NCBI GenBank assembly: GCA_964528055.1
Contig: CAZGQM010000005.1
Span: 177,135-241,134 of the forward strand
DNA: 64,000 bases
Reading direction: 5' to 3'
Origin: Geoanaerobacter sp964528055
GTDB lineage: Bacteria > Desulfobacterota > Desulfuromonadia > Geobacterales > DSM-12255
The notes beneath the pieces are model-generated. The model had not been told where the DNA came from. It ran no database searches and worked only from the letters and a program-made list of their open reading frames with translations. A program made the translations under genes and the position numbers. Positions 7,613-15,826 of the stretch are shown here, piece by piece (the first letter of the stretch is position 1; each line of letters starts with the position of its first letter).

Positions 7613-10027
7613 ATGGAACGGCCGCTGATCGCATTGCTCGCTGCGCTGATGCTTGGGATCGGCGCAGCGGTCTTGTATGAAAGCTTCATCCCTCTCTGGC
7701 CACTTTTCCCCGCGACCTTTCTACTCTTGATTGGTTGGATACGTAATCAATCCCTTCTATTGATCTCTGGCCTGTCGATCCTTTTCCTTCTTTGGGGTAA
7801 TCATTCAGTAACCCATTTTTACCGACTCTCGCCTCCTCCTCAACTGAGCGCATTATCGACATCAGAACATCCTGTAACGGTTACTGGCATACTGGACTGC
7901 CGGCCTGAGGCCAGAGCGCGTGGCACACGTCTATATGTAGCCATTGAGTCTGTCGAGAGTGGCGGAACAAGGCGACCTATTGTTGGCCGTCTCCTGATGT
8001 ACGTTGGTGAGGGGAGAGCAGCCTTTCTCACCGGAGACCGAATCCGATTTGTCACCCGACTCCGCGAGCCCCGCAATTTTGGACTCCCCGGAGAAATTGA
8101 CTATCGTCGCTCGTTGGCTCTGCGAAACGTATTTATCACGGGATTTGTTGCCGATGCCACCCATCTGGAACTCCTTCAGGAGGCAGCAGCATATCCGATG
8201 CAGCGGAGAATTGACTCAGTGGCTCTCTGGCTCGGCAGGTTTATCGACAATTGTACCTCTTCATCAACAGAAGCGGGCATTCTCAAGGCTCTCCTTGTAG
8301 GTGAACGCGGCTCCGTCCCACAAGATATGGAAGGGCTTTATGCAAGGACAGGGGTTAACCACATCCTCTCAATCTCAGGGTTTCATGTAAGCATTATAGC
8401 CCTCGTACTCTACCAGTTGCTGGCTCGTCTTTCACGATGCAGCGAATTCCTTCTCAGGTACAATCTGCGAAGAGTGCTTCTACTGGCCACTCTCCCCGTC
8501 CTTATCTCCTATCTCTTAATCACCGGCGCCGCGCCGGCTACCACTCGTTCGGTGTTGATGGTCGCCGCATGCTTCCTTGGCCTCCTCGTGGAAAGAGAGG
8601 GTGATCCGGTGAACCTACTTGCACTGGCAGCACTTGTGATCCTTGCGATTTCCCCTCAGGCCCTTTTTGATCTCTCTTTCCAGCTCTCCTTCCTGGCTTT
8701 TTGGGGTATTCTTGTACTCTACCCCCTGTTAATCCACCCCTTTGCCGGTATGCGCAAAGGGATTCTTTACCGATTTATTCAATTCTGTGCCGTATCCGTT
8801 GCGGCGATAGCTGCTACCATGCTTCCGGTTGCCTATCATTTCCACAGGTTTTCCGTTATAGGCCTGGTGAGCAACTTCATAGTGGTCCCTCTTATGGGGT
8901 ATGGGGCAGTGGTTGCTGGATTCACCGGACTTGTCTGCGCAGCCTGGTTTCCCTTTCCTGCAAAGCTTCTCATCATGGGTGCTGCCCTGTTTGTACGCTG
9001 GTCAAATCAGGCGCTTTTCTGGCTTGATAAGCTACCGCAGCTCCCGCGCTTTACCCCATCGTTATCGGATCTGCTGCTCGCCGTTGCGTTGCTGGCGGTG
9101 CTGACGCTCATTCGCACTCCCCGGAAACGCCTCTTCTCGTTAATGCTATTAGCTGGCGTGTTCTGTTGGGATCATTTTGCAACGGATGATCCCGGAATCG
9201 GGAAGTTGCGCGTGACACTCCTGAGCGTGGGTCAGGCAGAGAGCACCCTTATCCGCTTTCCCGACAAAACCTGCATGCTGGTCGATGGTGGCGGTTCACT
9301 ATTTGAGGGGGGAATGGATACAGGTGAAAGGCTCCTTGCACCTGCGCTCTGGAGTATGGGTATCGACAGGATTGACTGGATGGTCTTGACTCATCCGCAC
9401 CCAGATCATCTGAAAGGATTGCTCTTTATTTTGTCAGCTTTTCCCGTGGGGGAGTTTTGGGAAAGTGGCTACAAATCTGACGCTCCTGTCTATCTTGAAC
9501 TTAAAAGTGTTCTTGCAACCCGCGGCATACCTGCCCGCATACTGGATGAAACTACTCGACCCATCCGGGTCGGTGGTGCAGTCATAGAGCCTTTGGCACC
9601 ACCTAAGTCAGACTCTGCAGCTGCAGCACTCCTTCCCCAGGAATGGGATATGAACGACGAGTCCCTCGTATTCCGGCTTTCCATGGGCCGCTTTTCAATG
9701 CTCTTTACCGGAGACATTGGCTTTGCTGGCGAGGCACGTCTACTCAGAGATCCGGGGCGAATCACAAGTTCGGTTCTGAAGGTTGCTCACCACGGCAGCC
9801 GCCATTCCAGCTCCATCCCCTTTCTCCGTGCAGTATCGCCTCGAATTGCCCTGATTTCTGCTGGATATCGGAATAATTTTCATCTTCCAGCCGATGAAAC
9901 TGTAGCAGATCTGGAGCGGATGGGCGCTAAAATCTACCGAACCGATAGGGACGGCAGCATCGAATTGACGGTAAATCCGGCCAGTGGCGCCACGGCAGCA
10001 CGGAAAATATCTGGATCAATTCATTGA
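7613..10027 (+). CDS. comEC: ComEC/Rec2-type DNA internalisation protein
   Basis: An 804-residue inner-membrane protein. Hydrophobic N-terminal segments flank an OB-like soluble region, then comes the Competence domain, containing VGERGSVPQDM and HILSISGFHVSI, with many membrane helices to about residue 510. The C-terminal third is a metallo-beta-lactamase-fold domain with LTHPHPDHLKG, as in full-length ComEC. In transformable bacteria it carries one DNA strand across the inner membrane. All domains are present, so it looks intact. No other competence gene is visible, so natural transformation is not shown. The gene follows the secreted two-module protein closely. Confidence 0.9.
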   Translation: MERPLIALLAALMLGIGAAVLYESFIPLWPLFPATFLLLIGWIRNQSLLLISGLSILFLLWGNHSVTHFYRLSPPPQLSALSTSEHPVTVTGILDCRPEARARGTRLYVAIESVESGGTRRPIVGRLLMYVGEGRAAFLTGDRIRFVTRLREPRNFGLPGEIDYRRSLALRNVFITGFVADATHLELLQEAAAYPMQRRIDSVALWLGRFIDNCTSSSTEAGILKALLVGERGSVPQDMEGLYARTGVNHILSISGFHVSIIALVLYQLLARLSRCSEFLLRYNLRRVLLLATLPVLISYLLITGAAPATTRSVLMVAACFLGLLVEREGDPVNLLALAALVILAISPQALFDLSFQLSFLAFWGILVLYPLLIHPFAGMRKGILYRFIQFCAVSVAAIAATMLPVAYHFHRFSVIGLVSNFIVVPLMGYGAVVAGFTGLVCAAWFPFPAKLLIMGAALFVRWSNQALFWLDKLPQLPRFTPSLSDLLLAVALLAVLTLIRTPRKRLFSLMLLAGVFCWDHFATDDPGIGKLRVTLLSVGQAESTLIRFPDKTCMLVDGGGSLFEGGMDTGERLLAPALWSMGIDRIDWMVLTHPHPDHLKGLLFILSAFPVGEFWESGYKSDAPVYLELKSVLATRGIPARILDETTRPIRVGGAVIEPLAPPKSDSAAAALLPQEWDMNDESLVFRLSMGRFSMLFTGDIGFAGEARLLRDPGRITSSVLKVAHHGSRHSSSIPFLRAVSPRIALISAGYRNNFHLPADETVADLERMGAKIYRTDRDGSIELTVNPASGATAARKISGSIH

Positions 10028-10051
10028 CACTCCTGCAAATTGTCCGATAAT
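10024..10051 (+). promoter_or_regulatory. Sigma-70-type promoter of the REC-GGDEF gene
   Basis: TTGACA at 10024-10029, a 16-base spacer, GATAAT at 10046-10051. It overlaps the last codons and stop of comEC and predicts transcription from about 10058, 43 bases before the chosen ATG. Confidence 0.65.
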
Positions 10052-10100
10052 GTAAAAATACTTTTCAGCCTTCGCGTACTGCATGTCTTTGAGGGATCTG

Positions 10101-11483
10101 ATGGAACGGATATTGATTGTTGAAGACGATCTGTTTTTTCGTGAAGTATTTTCAGATCTTCTCAGGGAGGACAGTTACGAGGTAGATGCAGCATCCTCGG
10201 CAGATGAGGCGTTCGATTTTTTGAACCGATTTGAGTATCATCTGGTTGTTGTTGATCTGGTGCTGCAGGATGCAAGCGGACTGGATGTACTTGAAAAAGT
10301 CAAGCAACTCGATCCTGCGATAGAGGTGATCATTGTCACCGGCCACGCAAACATGGAAACCGCCATATATGCCTTGAAGCATGGTGCACGCGACTACCTG
10401 GTCAAACCGATCAACCATGACGAGTTCAGGCATGCGGTTGGGCTCTGTATAGAACAGCGACGTCTACTGGATGAGAATCAGGAACTGAAAGGACTGGTAA
10501 ATCTGTACCAGGTGAGTCAGACCATAGCCAATTGTCTGGATCAGGACCGTCTGTATACGATGGTGGTTGACTCACTTTCAAAAGAGGTTGGCGTGAGCAG
10601 GGCTATAGGCTACTTCTTCGAGGAGTGCCTATTTTCGATTCGAGAGCTTAGAGGGTTCACCGAGGAGGGAGCCACACGTCTCGGTGAATGGATGATGGGA
10701 CGGTTTCACCCTGCAGACGAAAAGTCGCTGCATGTGATACGCCTGCCCGATTTTTTGGCTGAACGACCGGCCTCGCTTGATGACATGACCGACATAAGCG
10801 ACGCGATGCTTCTCCTGATTCGCTACAAATCGCTTGTTCAGGGTGTGATCATCCTCTTTAATGAGCCAGGGGAGCGTTTCCCTGAGACTGTTAACCACAA
10901 GAATCTCACCTTCCTTCTCGATCAGTCGTCCCTTGCCTTTGAGAATGCTGCACGATATACCTCTGCCCGCAATCTCCTCAATGTTGACGAGTTGACCGGC
11001 CTCTTCAACTACCGATTTCTCGAAGTGGCCATGGAGCGTGAAGTGAAAAGGGCAGAGCGATACGGCACCAATCTTTCGGTGATATTTCTGGACATTGATC
11101 AGTTCAAGGAGATTAACGATACCCATGGCCACCTTATCGGCAGCAAGGTCCTGAAGGAGGTTGGAAAACTTCTAAAAAAATCGGTTCGCGAGATTGATAC
11201 CGTGATACGCTACGGCGGAGACGAGTACACCCTTCTCCTCGCTGAGACAGGTCTGGAAACTGCTGCCGGTGTGGCAGAACGTATCCGGCGTTCAATTGAA
11301 CGCCACCGCTTCCTTGCCAGCGATGGTATGAACATACGCCTGACCGCAAGTCTCGGATACGCCTGCTACCCTGAGGATACCAAGTCAAAGGTTGAGTTGA
11401 TCGAGCTTGCCGACCAGGCCATGTACCGGGGCAAGGCAAGCGGAAGGAACGTGGTTTTCTCTGTTGCAAAAACCCGGCAATAA
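10101..11483 (+). CDS. Response regulator with GAF-like and diguanylate cyclase (GGDEF) domains
   Basis: A 460-residue cytoplasmic protein. The receiver domain (1-115) has Asp52, Thr80 and Lys102. Residues about 135-290 resemble a GAF-type sensor. The C-terminal GGDEF domain begins after DELTGLFNYR. Its signature reads RYGGDEY rather than GGDEF; the metal-binding Asp/Glu are kept, so cyclase activity is plausible. An RxxD inhibitory site (REID) stands five residues before the signature, which in known enzymes gives feedback inhibition by c-di-GMP. The ATG at 10101 gives MERILIVEDD, a normal receiver start, with GAGGG upstream. It probably turns a phosphorelay signal into c-di-GMP. Confidence 0.88.
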   Translation: MERILIVEDDLFFREVFSDLLREDSYEVDAASSADEAFDFLNRFEYHLVVVDLVLQDASGLDVLEKVKQLDPAIEVIIVTGHANMETAIYALKHGARDYLVKPINHDEFRHAVGLCIEQRRLLDENQELKGLVNLYQVSQTIANCLDQDRLYTMVVDSLSKEVGVSRAIGYFFEECLFSIRELRGFTEEGATRLGEWMMGRFHPADEKSLHVIRLPDFLAERPASLDDMTDISDAMLLLIRYKSLVQGVIILFNEPGERFPETVNHKNLTFLLDQSSLAFENAARYTSARNLLNVDELTGLFNYRFLEVAMEREVKRAERYGTNLSVIFLDIDQFKEINDTHGHLIGSKVLKEVGKLLKKSVREIDTVIRYGGDEYTLLLAETGLETAAGVAERIRRSIERHRFLASDGMNIRLTASLGYACYPEDTKSKVELIELADQAMYRGKASGRNVVFSVAKTRQ

Positions 11484-11578
11484 CTGCTGAGGTACTGTTT
11501 ATCTGCAATTTCCTCATCTCTGTCTCTGTTTGTTAACGGTAGTACCCCTTCCCCGAAGAAATTCCAGGCAGGTTTTGT

Positions 11579-11607
11579 TTTACAGCTTTCCCCCATTTTG
11601 CTAGGAT
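11579..11607 (+). promoter_or_regulatory. Extended -10 promoter just upstream of mutS
   Basis: TTTACA (11579-11584), 17-base spacer, TAGGAT (11602-11607) preceded by TGC. The predicted start of transcription lies only a few bases before the mutS ATG at 11618, implying a very short or absent leader. Confidence 0.5.
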
Positions 11608-11617
11608 TGCGCTCTCC

Positions 11618-14245
11618 ATGACCCATCAAGCCGAACATACCCCCATGATGCGCCAGTATCTGGAGATCAAGTCCCAGTACCCGGACTCGATCCTCTTTTT
11701 CCGACTTGGCGATTTCTATGAGATGTTTCTTGACGACGCCGTCAAGGCGTCTCGCATCCTTGATATCACCCTTACCTCACGCGGCAGGAACAACGACGGT
11801 ACTGACATGCCACTCTGTGGCGTGCCGTTTCACTCTGCAGCTCCTTACGTTGCGAAACTCGTTGCGGCAGGCGAAAAGGTGGCTATCTGCGAGCAGGTTG
11901 AGGACCCCAAAAGCGTCAAAGGGATAGTCAGGCGTGAGGTAGTCAAGGTGGTAACCCCCGGTCTTGTGGTGGATGCTGATTCCCTTCAGCCCAAGGAGAA
12001 CAATTATCTTGCTGCCATCGTCCCTGAAGGTAACGGCGGCTGGGGCTTCTCCTGTCTGGATATCTCCACCGGAGAGTTCCGTGCTGCAGACCTTCCGGAC
12101 CTGTCTGCTACAGCTGCAGAACTGCTCTGCGTGAATCCGCGGGAGGTTCTCCTCCCCGCCTCATTGCGCGAGGGTAACCTTGCGTCAGGCCTCAAAGAGG
12201 CGCTGAGTGAACGGCTGGTTACGTTTCTGGATGACTGGGTTTTCGAGAATGACTATGCCCAGAGGCTTCACGGGTCGGTTTTCGGCTCACCGCTCCCCTG
12301 CGGGCCTGACGGAGAGTCACTTCGCGAGGGAGGGTCGGCAATCGGCTCGATCCTGCACTATCTCCGCGAAACACAGAAGGGTAGCTCTATTCACCTCCGC
12401 CCTGTTTCTCCGTACTCGGCAAGCAGCCACCTTGTTCTGGATGATCGGACTCGGCGCAATCTGGAGCTGACAGCCACTCTGCAGGATGGGAAACGAAAAG
12501 GGTCGCTGCTCTGGCTTATGGATCGCACCGTCACGGCAATGGGCGGGCGAAAGCTCAAAACGTGGATAAACTACCCTCTGGTCTCTGTAGACAAGATATA
12601 TGAGCGACTTGATTCAGTCCATGAGTTCATTGAGAAACAACTCCTGCGCAGAGAGATTGCCGTTCAGCTGGACGGCGTAGCTGACCTGGAGCGCCTGAAT
12701 GGTCGGATCAGTCTCGCTTCGGCTTCCGCCAAGGATCTGGTGGCCCTCAAAGATTCGCTTTCCCGAATCCCGTCTCTGCTGCGACTTTTGGAAACGGTTG
12801 AGGCTCCTTTACTTAAGGCGACGATTGCCGCAATAGATCCTCTGGACGATGTCGTCGGCCTTGTGGGTCGTGGTATAGTGGAGAACCCTCCATTTGTCCT
12901 GCGAGAAGGCGGGATCATTGCCGGCGGGTTCAATGCCGAACTGGACGAAATACGGATGATAAGCCGGGAAGGAAAGGGGTTCATCGCCCAGCTGGAGGCA
13001 CGGGAAAAGGTACGAACCGGCATCACGTCGCTCAAGGTCCGTTACAACAGGGTTTTTGGCTATTACATAGAGATTACCAAGGCTAACCTTGCCGGAATCC
13101 CGGATGACTACCTACGCAAACAGACCCTGGTCAATGCGGAGCGATTCATAACCCCTGAGCTGAAGGAGTACGAAGAGAAAGTCCTTGGAGCAGAAGAGAG
13201 GATTGCAGAACTGGAATACTCCCTTTTCCAGGGGATCAGAGAAGAGGTTGCCACCCAGGCGGAGCGGATTGCGATCACCGCAGACAGCCTGGCAGTTCTC
13301 GATCTACTGACCTCTTTAGCCGAACTGGCTCATGACAGGGGGTACTGTCGGCCGGAAGTGGACTGCAGCGACGTAATAGCCATCAGTGAGGGGCGGCATC
13401 CGGTGGTGGAGGCTATGCACCTCTCGGAACGATTCGTCCCTAACGATACGCTCTTGGATAATGGAGAAAACCAGCTCCTGATGATTACCGGTCCCAATAT
13501 GGCCGGAAAGTCCACGTATATGCGCCAGGTAGCGCTGATTGTACTCATGGCGCAGGTAGGGAGTTTTGTGCCGGCGGCAACAGCGAGCATCGGCATTGCA
13601 GACCGGATCTTCACCAGGATCGGGGCATCGGACAATCTTGCCGGCGGCCAGTCTACCTTTATGGTTGAGATGGCGGAGACCGCTTCCATCCTCAGGCATG
13701 CCACTCCCAAGAGTCTTGTGATTATGGACGAGATCGGCCGGGGGACATCAACCTTTGACGGGGTCTCCATTGCCTGGGCTGTTGCCGAGTTTCTGCACGA
13801 TGCCAGGGATCATGCCAGCCGGACACTATTTGCGACCCATTACCATGAGTTGACCGAACTGTCGGTGACTCGACCAGGGATAAAGAACTTCAACATCGCA
13901 GTTCGGGAGTGGAACGACCAGATCATATTTCTGCGCAAGATCCTCCCCGGCGGCTCATCCCACTCCTACGGCATCCAGGTGGCTCGGCTGGCAGGCATTC
14001 CGTCTGAAGTGGTCAACCGCGCAAAAGAGATTCTGAAGAACCTTGAACAGGGCGAGTTTACTGAAGGTGGCGAGCCGCGCATTGCGGGCAGAAAAGGGAA
14101 AAAACCGGAACCGGCCTCCCCGCAGCTCTCTCTGTTCTCCTACCCGGACGACGAACTTCGCAAGCGTCTCAAGGGGGTTGAGGTTGCACGACTTACTCCC
14201 CTGGAGGCCCTGAATATACTTGATGAACTACAGAGACTGGTCTGA
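11618..14245 (+). CDS. mutS: DNA mismatch repair protein MutS
   Basis: An 875-residue MutS1-type protein. The N-terminal mismatch-contact motif is present in FFRLGDFYEMF (the Phe-x-Glu element). The connector, lever and clamp regions follow. The ATPase has Walker A TGPNMAGKSTYMRQ and Walker B LVIMDEIGRGTSTFDG. The C-terminus ends in a LxxLxRLV-like tail (ALNILDELQRLV). It recognises base mismatches and recruits MutL, encoded at 45190 in this window. No Shine-Dalgarno is visible before the ATG, consistent with the promoter lying almost on top of it. It converges with the REC-GAF-PAS gene, with 7 bases between the stop codons. Confidence 0.96.
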   Translation: MTHQAEHTPMMRQYLEIKSQYPDSILFFRLGDFYEMFLDDAVKASRILDITLTSRGRNNDGTDMPLCGVPFHSAAPYVAKLVAAGEKVAICEQVEDPKSVKGIVRREVVKVVTPGLVVDADSLQPKENNYLAAIVPEGNGGWGFSCLDISTGEFRAADLPDLSATAAELLCVNPREVLLPASLREGNLASGLKEALSERLVTFLDDWVFENDYAQRLHGSVFGSPLPCGPDGESLREGGSAIGSILHYLRETQKGSSIHLRPVSPYSASSHLVLDDRTRRNLELTATLQDGKRKGSLLWLMDRTVTAMGGRKLKTWINYPLVSVDKIYERLDSVHEFIEKQLLRREIAVQLDGVADLERLNGRISLASASAKDLVALKDSLSRIPSLLRLLETVEAPLLKATIAAIDPLDDVVGLVGRGIVENPPFVLREGGIIAGGFNAELDEIRMISREGKGFIAQLEAREKVRTGITSLKVRYNRVFGYYIEITKANLAGIPDDYLRKQTLVNAERFITPELKEYEEKVLGAEERIAELEYSLFQGIREEVATQAERIAITADSLAVLDLLTSLAELAHDRGYCRPEVDCSDVIAISEGRHPVVEAMHLSERFVPNDTLLDNGENQLLMITGPNMAGKSTYMRQVALIVLMAQVGSFVPAATASIGIADRIFTRIGASDNLAGGQSTFMVEMAETASILRHATPKSLVIMDEIGRGTSTFDGVSIAWAVAEFLHDARDHASRTLFATHYHELTELSVTRPGIKNFNIAVREWNDQIIFLRKILPGGSSHSYGIQVARLAGIPSEVVNRAKEILKNLEQGEFTEGGEPRIAGRKGKKPEPASPQLSLFSYPDDELRKRLKGVEVARLTPLEALNILDELQRLV

Positions 14246-14252
14246 GAAGCCA

Positions 14253-15707
14253 TCAGCTTTCTTCGGCCACAGAACGGTATGCGGCAATGGCGCCTGAACT
14301 GCTTACCATCCGGTCGAAAAGCGAACGGTAGTTTTCCTCGCTGGTTCGGAGTGCCTTTTCAGCCTGCTTCCTTTCCGTAACATCCTCACCAGAAAAGAGC
14401 ATCCCCGTTGTCTTACCCTGCTTGTCGTGCAGAAGCGATGCATGAACTGCCAGCGTTCTTTCTGCACCACCCTTTGTGACGACAGTTCTCTCGAAATACT
14501 CCTGAAAACCGATTCCGCTTGTCATAAGTTCTTTGTAATTTAGTGTAAGTCCGCTCTGGACATCCTGAGGTGTAAAATCGGTAAACCAGTTCTTCCCCAG
14601 CAGATACTCCTGAGAATGGCCCAGAATTGAGCACCCCTTGGCATTTGTCAGTGTGATGTTTCCCTCCTGATCGAGGGCTATCATCAGAACTCCTGCAACA
14701 TCCAGATAGAGTTGTGCTTGATCTCGCTCCCGCTGGAGTTCCTCTTCGATCCTGCGCCGCTCAGCGGCTGTTCTCAAGGCATTGATTCCGTAAGCCAGGC
14801 TATCTGCCAACTTGACCAGAAGCCTCACCTCATCGCCGTCAAATGAGTCCGGCTCACGTGCATATATGCTCAGCGTTCCTTTTTCACTGGGTGCGGTGGT
14901 GAAGGGGATTACGATCAGCGATGAGAACCCCCGGGTGGTTGTCTCAACACTTCTGTGAAGATTCTGCCTGTTATTGAAAAGGTCTCGGACAATGGCCGGA
15001 CGACCAGTTTGTAATGCTTTGCTGGCCGGGCTCTTGAATGGGTCCAGCTCGCTCCAGGCAAGCCGGATCGCGTCCAGCGAACCCTCTTCGAGTCCTGCCT
15101 GTGCAACGGGACGCAATCGCAATCCAGGGGCGTATTCGGCAAATCCTATCCAAGCAAGACGGTACCCAGCATTATCAACCATATCCATGCAGGTACGTTC
15201 TATGAGTTCGATCTCGGAAATGGATCTGGCAAGTATACGGTTGCTTTCATTGAGGAGCTTCAGAGCCCTGTTGGAACGACGCAGTTCCTCACCCTGGCGG
15301 CGTAGGTCTGTCATACGCTCCCTCAAGGCACTTTGCAGTTCTACATAGCGTCTTCCTACCTGAACGCGAGCCCTGAGTTCTTCAGCTTCAAACGGTTTGG
15401 TTATATAGTCGTCGGCTCCAGCCTCTAGTCCTGCCACTATATCTTCCTTCTGGTCGCGACAGGTAAGGAGTATCACATAGGCAGGGAAAGGTAACGGGAG
15501 TTCCCGCAGGCTGCGGCAGATGTCGATGCCGTCCATTTCGGGCATCATCCAGTCAAGTATAACGAGGGGAGGAGCATCGGGTTTCTTCAGTATTTCCCAT
15601 GCCTCTCGACCATCATGTGCAGAGGTCACCTTGAATCCCCAAGCAGTGAGCAAGGCTTCGAGTATGCGTCTTACGGAAGCATTATCGTCGGCAACCAGTA
15701 TCTTCAT
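14253..15707 (-). CDS. Response regulator with GAF and PAS domains, lacking an output domain
   Basis: A 484-residue protein. The receiver domain (1-120) has Asp52 in VILDWMMPEMDG and a conserved Lys in ITKPF. A coiled segment follows, then a GAF domain (about 150-320) and a PAS domain with a PAC tail (about 325-450, ending in GEDVTERKQAEKAL). It then starts what looks like another PAS unit (SEENYRSLFDRMV) but stops after about 30 residues. There is no kinase, GGDEF or EAL domain, so it may have lost its C-terminal part or may signal by protein contact. The ATG at 15707 gives MKILVADD with GGGGAT upstream; an earlier in-frame ATG adds nine residues. Confidence 0.8.
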   Translation of the reverse strand: MKILVADDNASVRRILEALLTAWGFKVTSAHDGREAWEILKKPDAPPLVILDWMMPEMDGIDICRSLRELPLPFPAYVILLTCRDQKEDIVAGLEAGADDYITKPFEAEELRARVQVGRRYVELQSALRERMTDLRRQGEELRRSNRALKLLNESNRILARSISEIELIERTCMDMVDNAGYRLAWIGFAEYAPGLRLRPVAQAGLEEGSLDAIRLAWSELDPFKSPASKALQTGRPAIVRDLFNNRQNLHRSVETTTRGFSSLIVIPFTTAPSEKGTLSIYAREPDSFDGDEVRLLVKLADSLAYGINALRTAAERRRIEEELQRERDQAQLYLDVAGVLMIALDQEGNITLTNAKGCSILGHSQEYLLGKNWFTDFTPQDVQSGLTLNYKELMTSGIGFQEYFERTVVTKGGAERTLAVHASLLHDKQGKTTGMLFSGEDVTERKQAEKALRTSEENYRSLFDRMVSSSGAIAAYRSVAEES

Positions 15708-15826
15708 GGTGATCCCCGTTGAATGGGAGTTCATCTTGATGCGAAAGTAGAAGGAGGCCTCGATCGAACCGGTTCCTCTTCTGTTTGGCTCTACGGATTA
15801 TTACGCTACAGTGTGATACACCCAAG

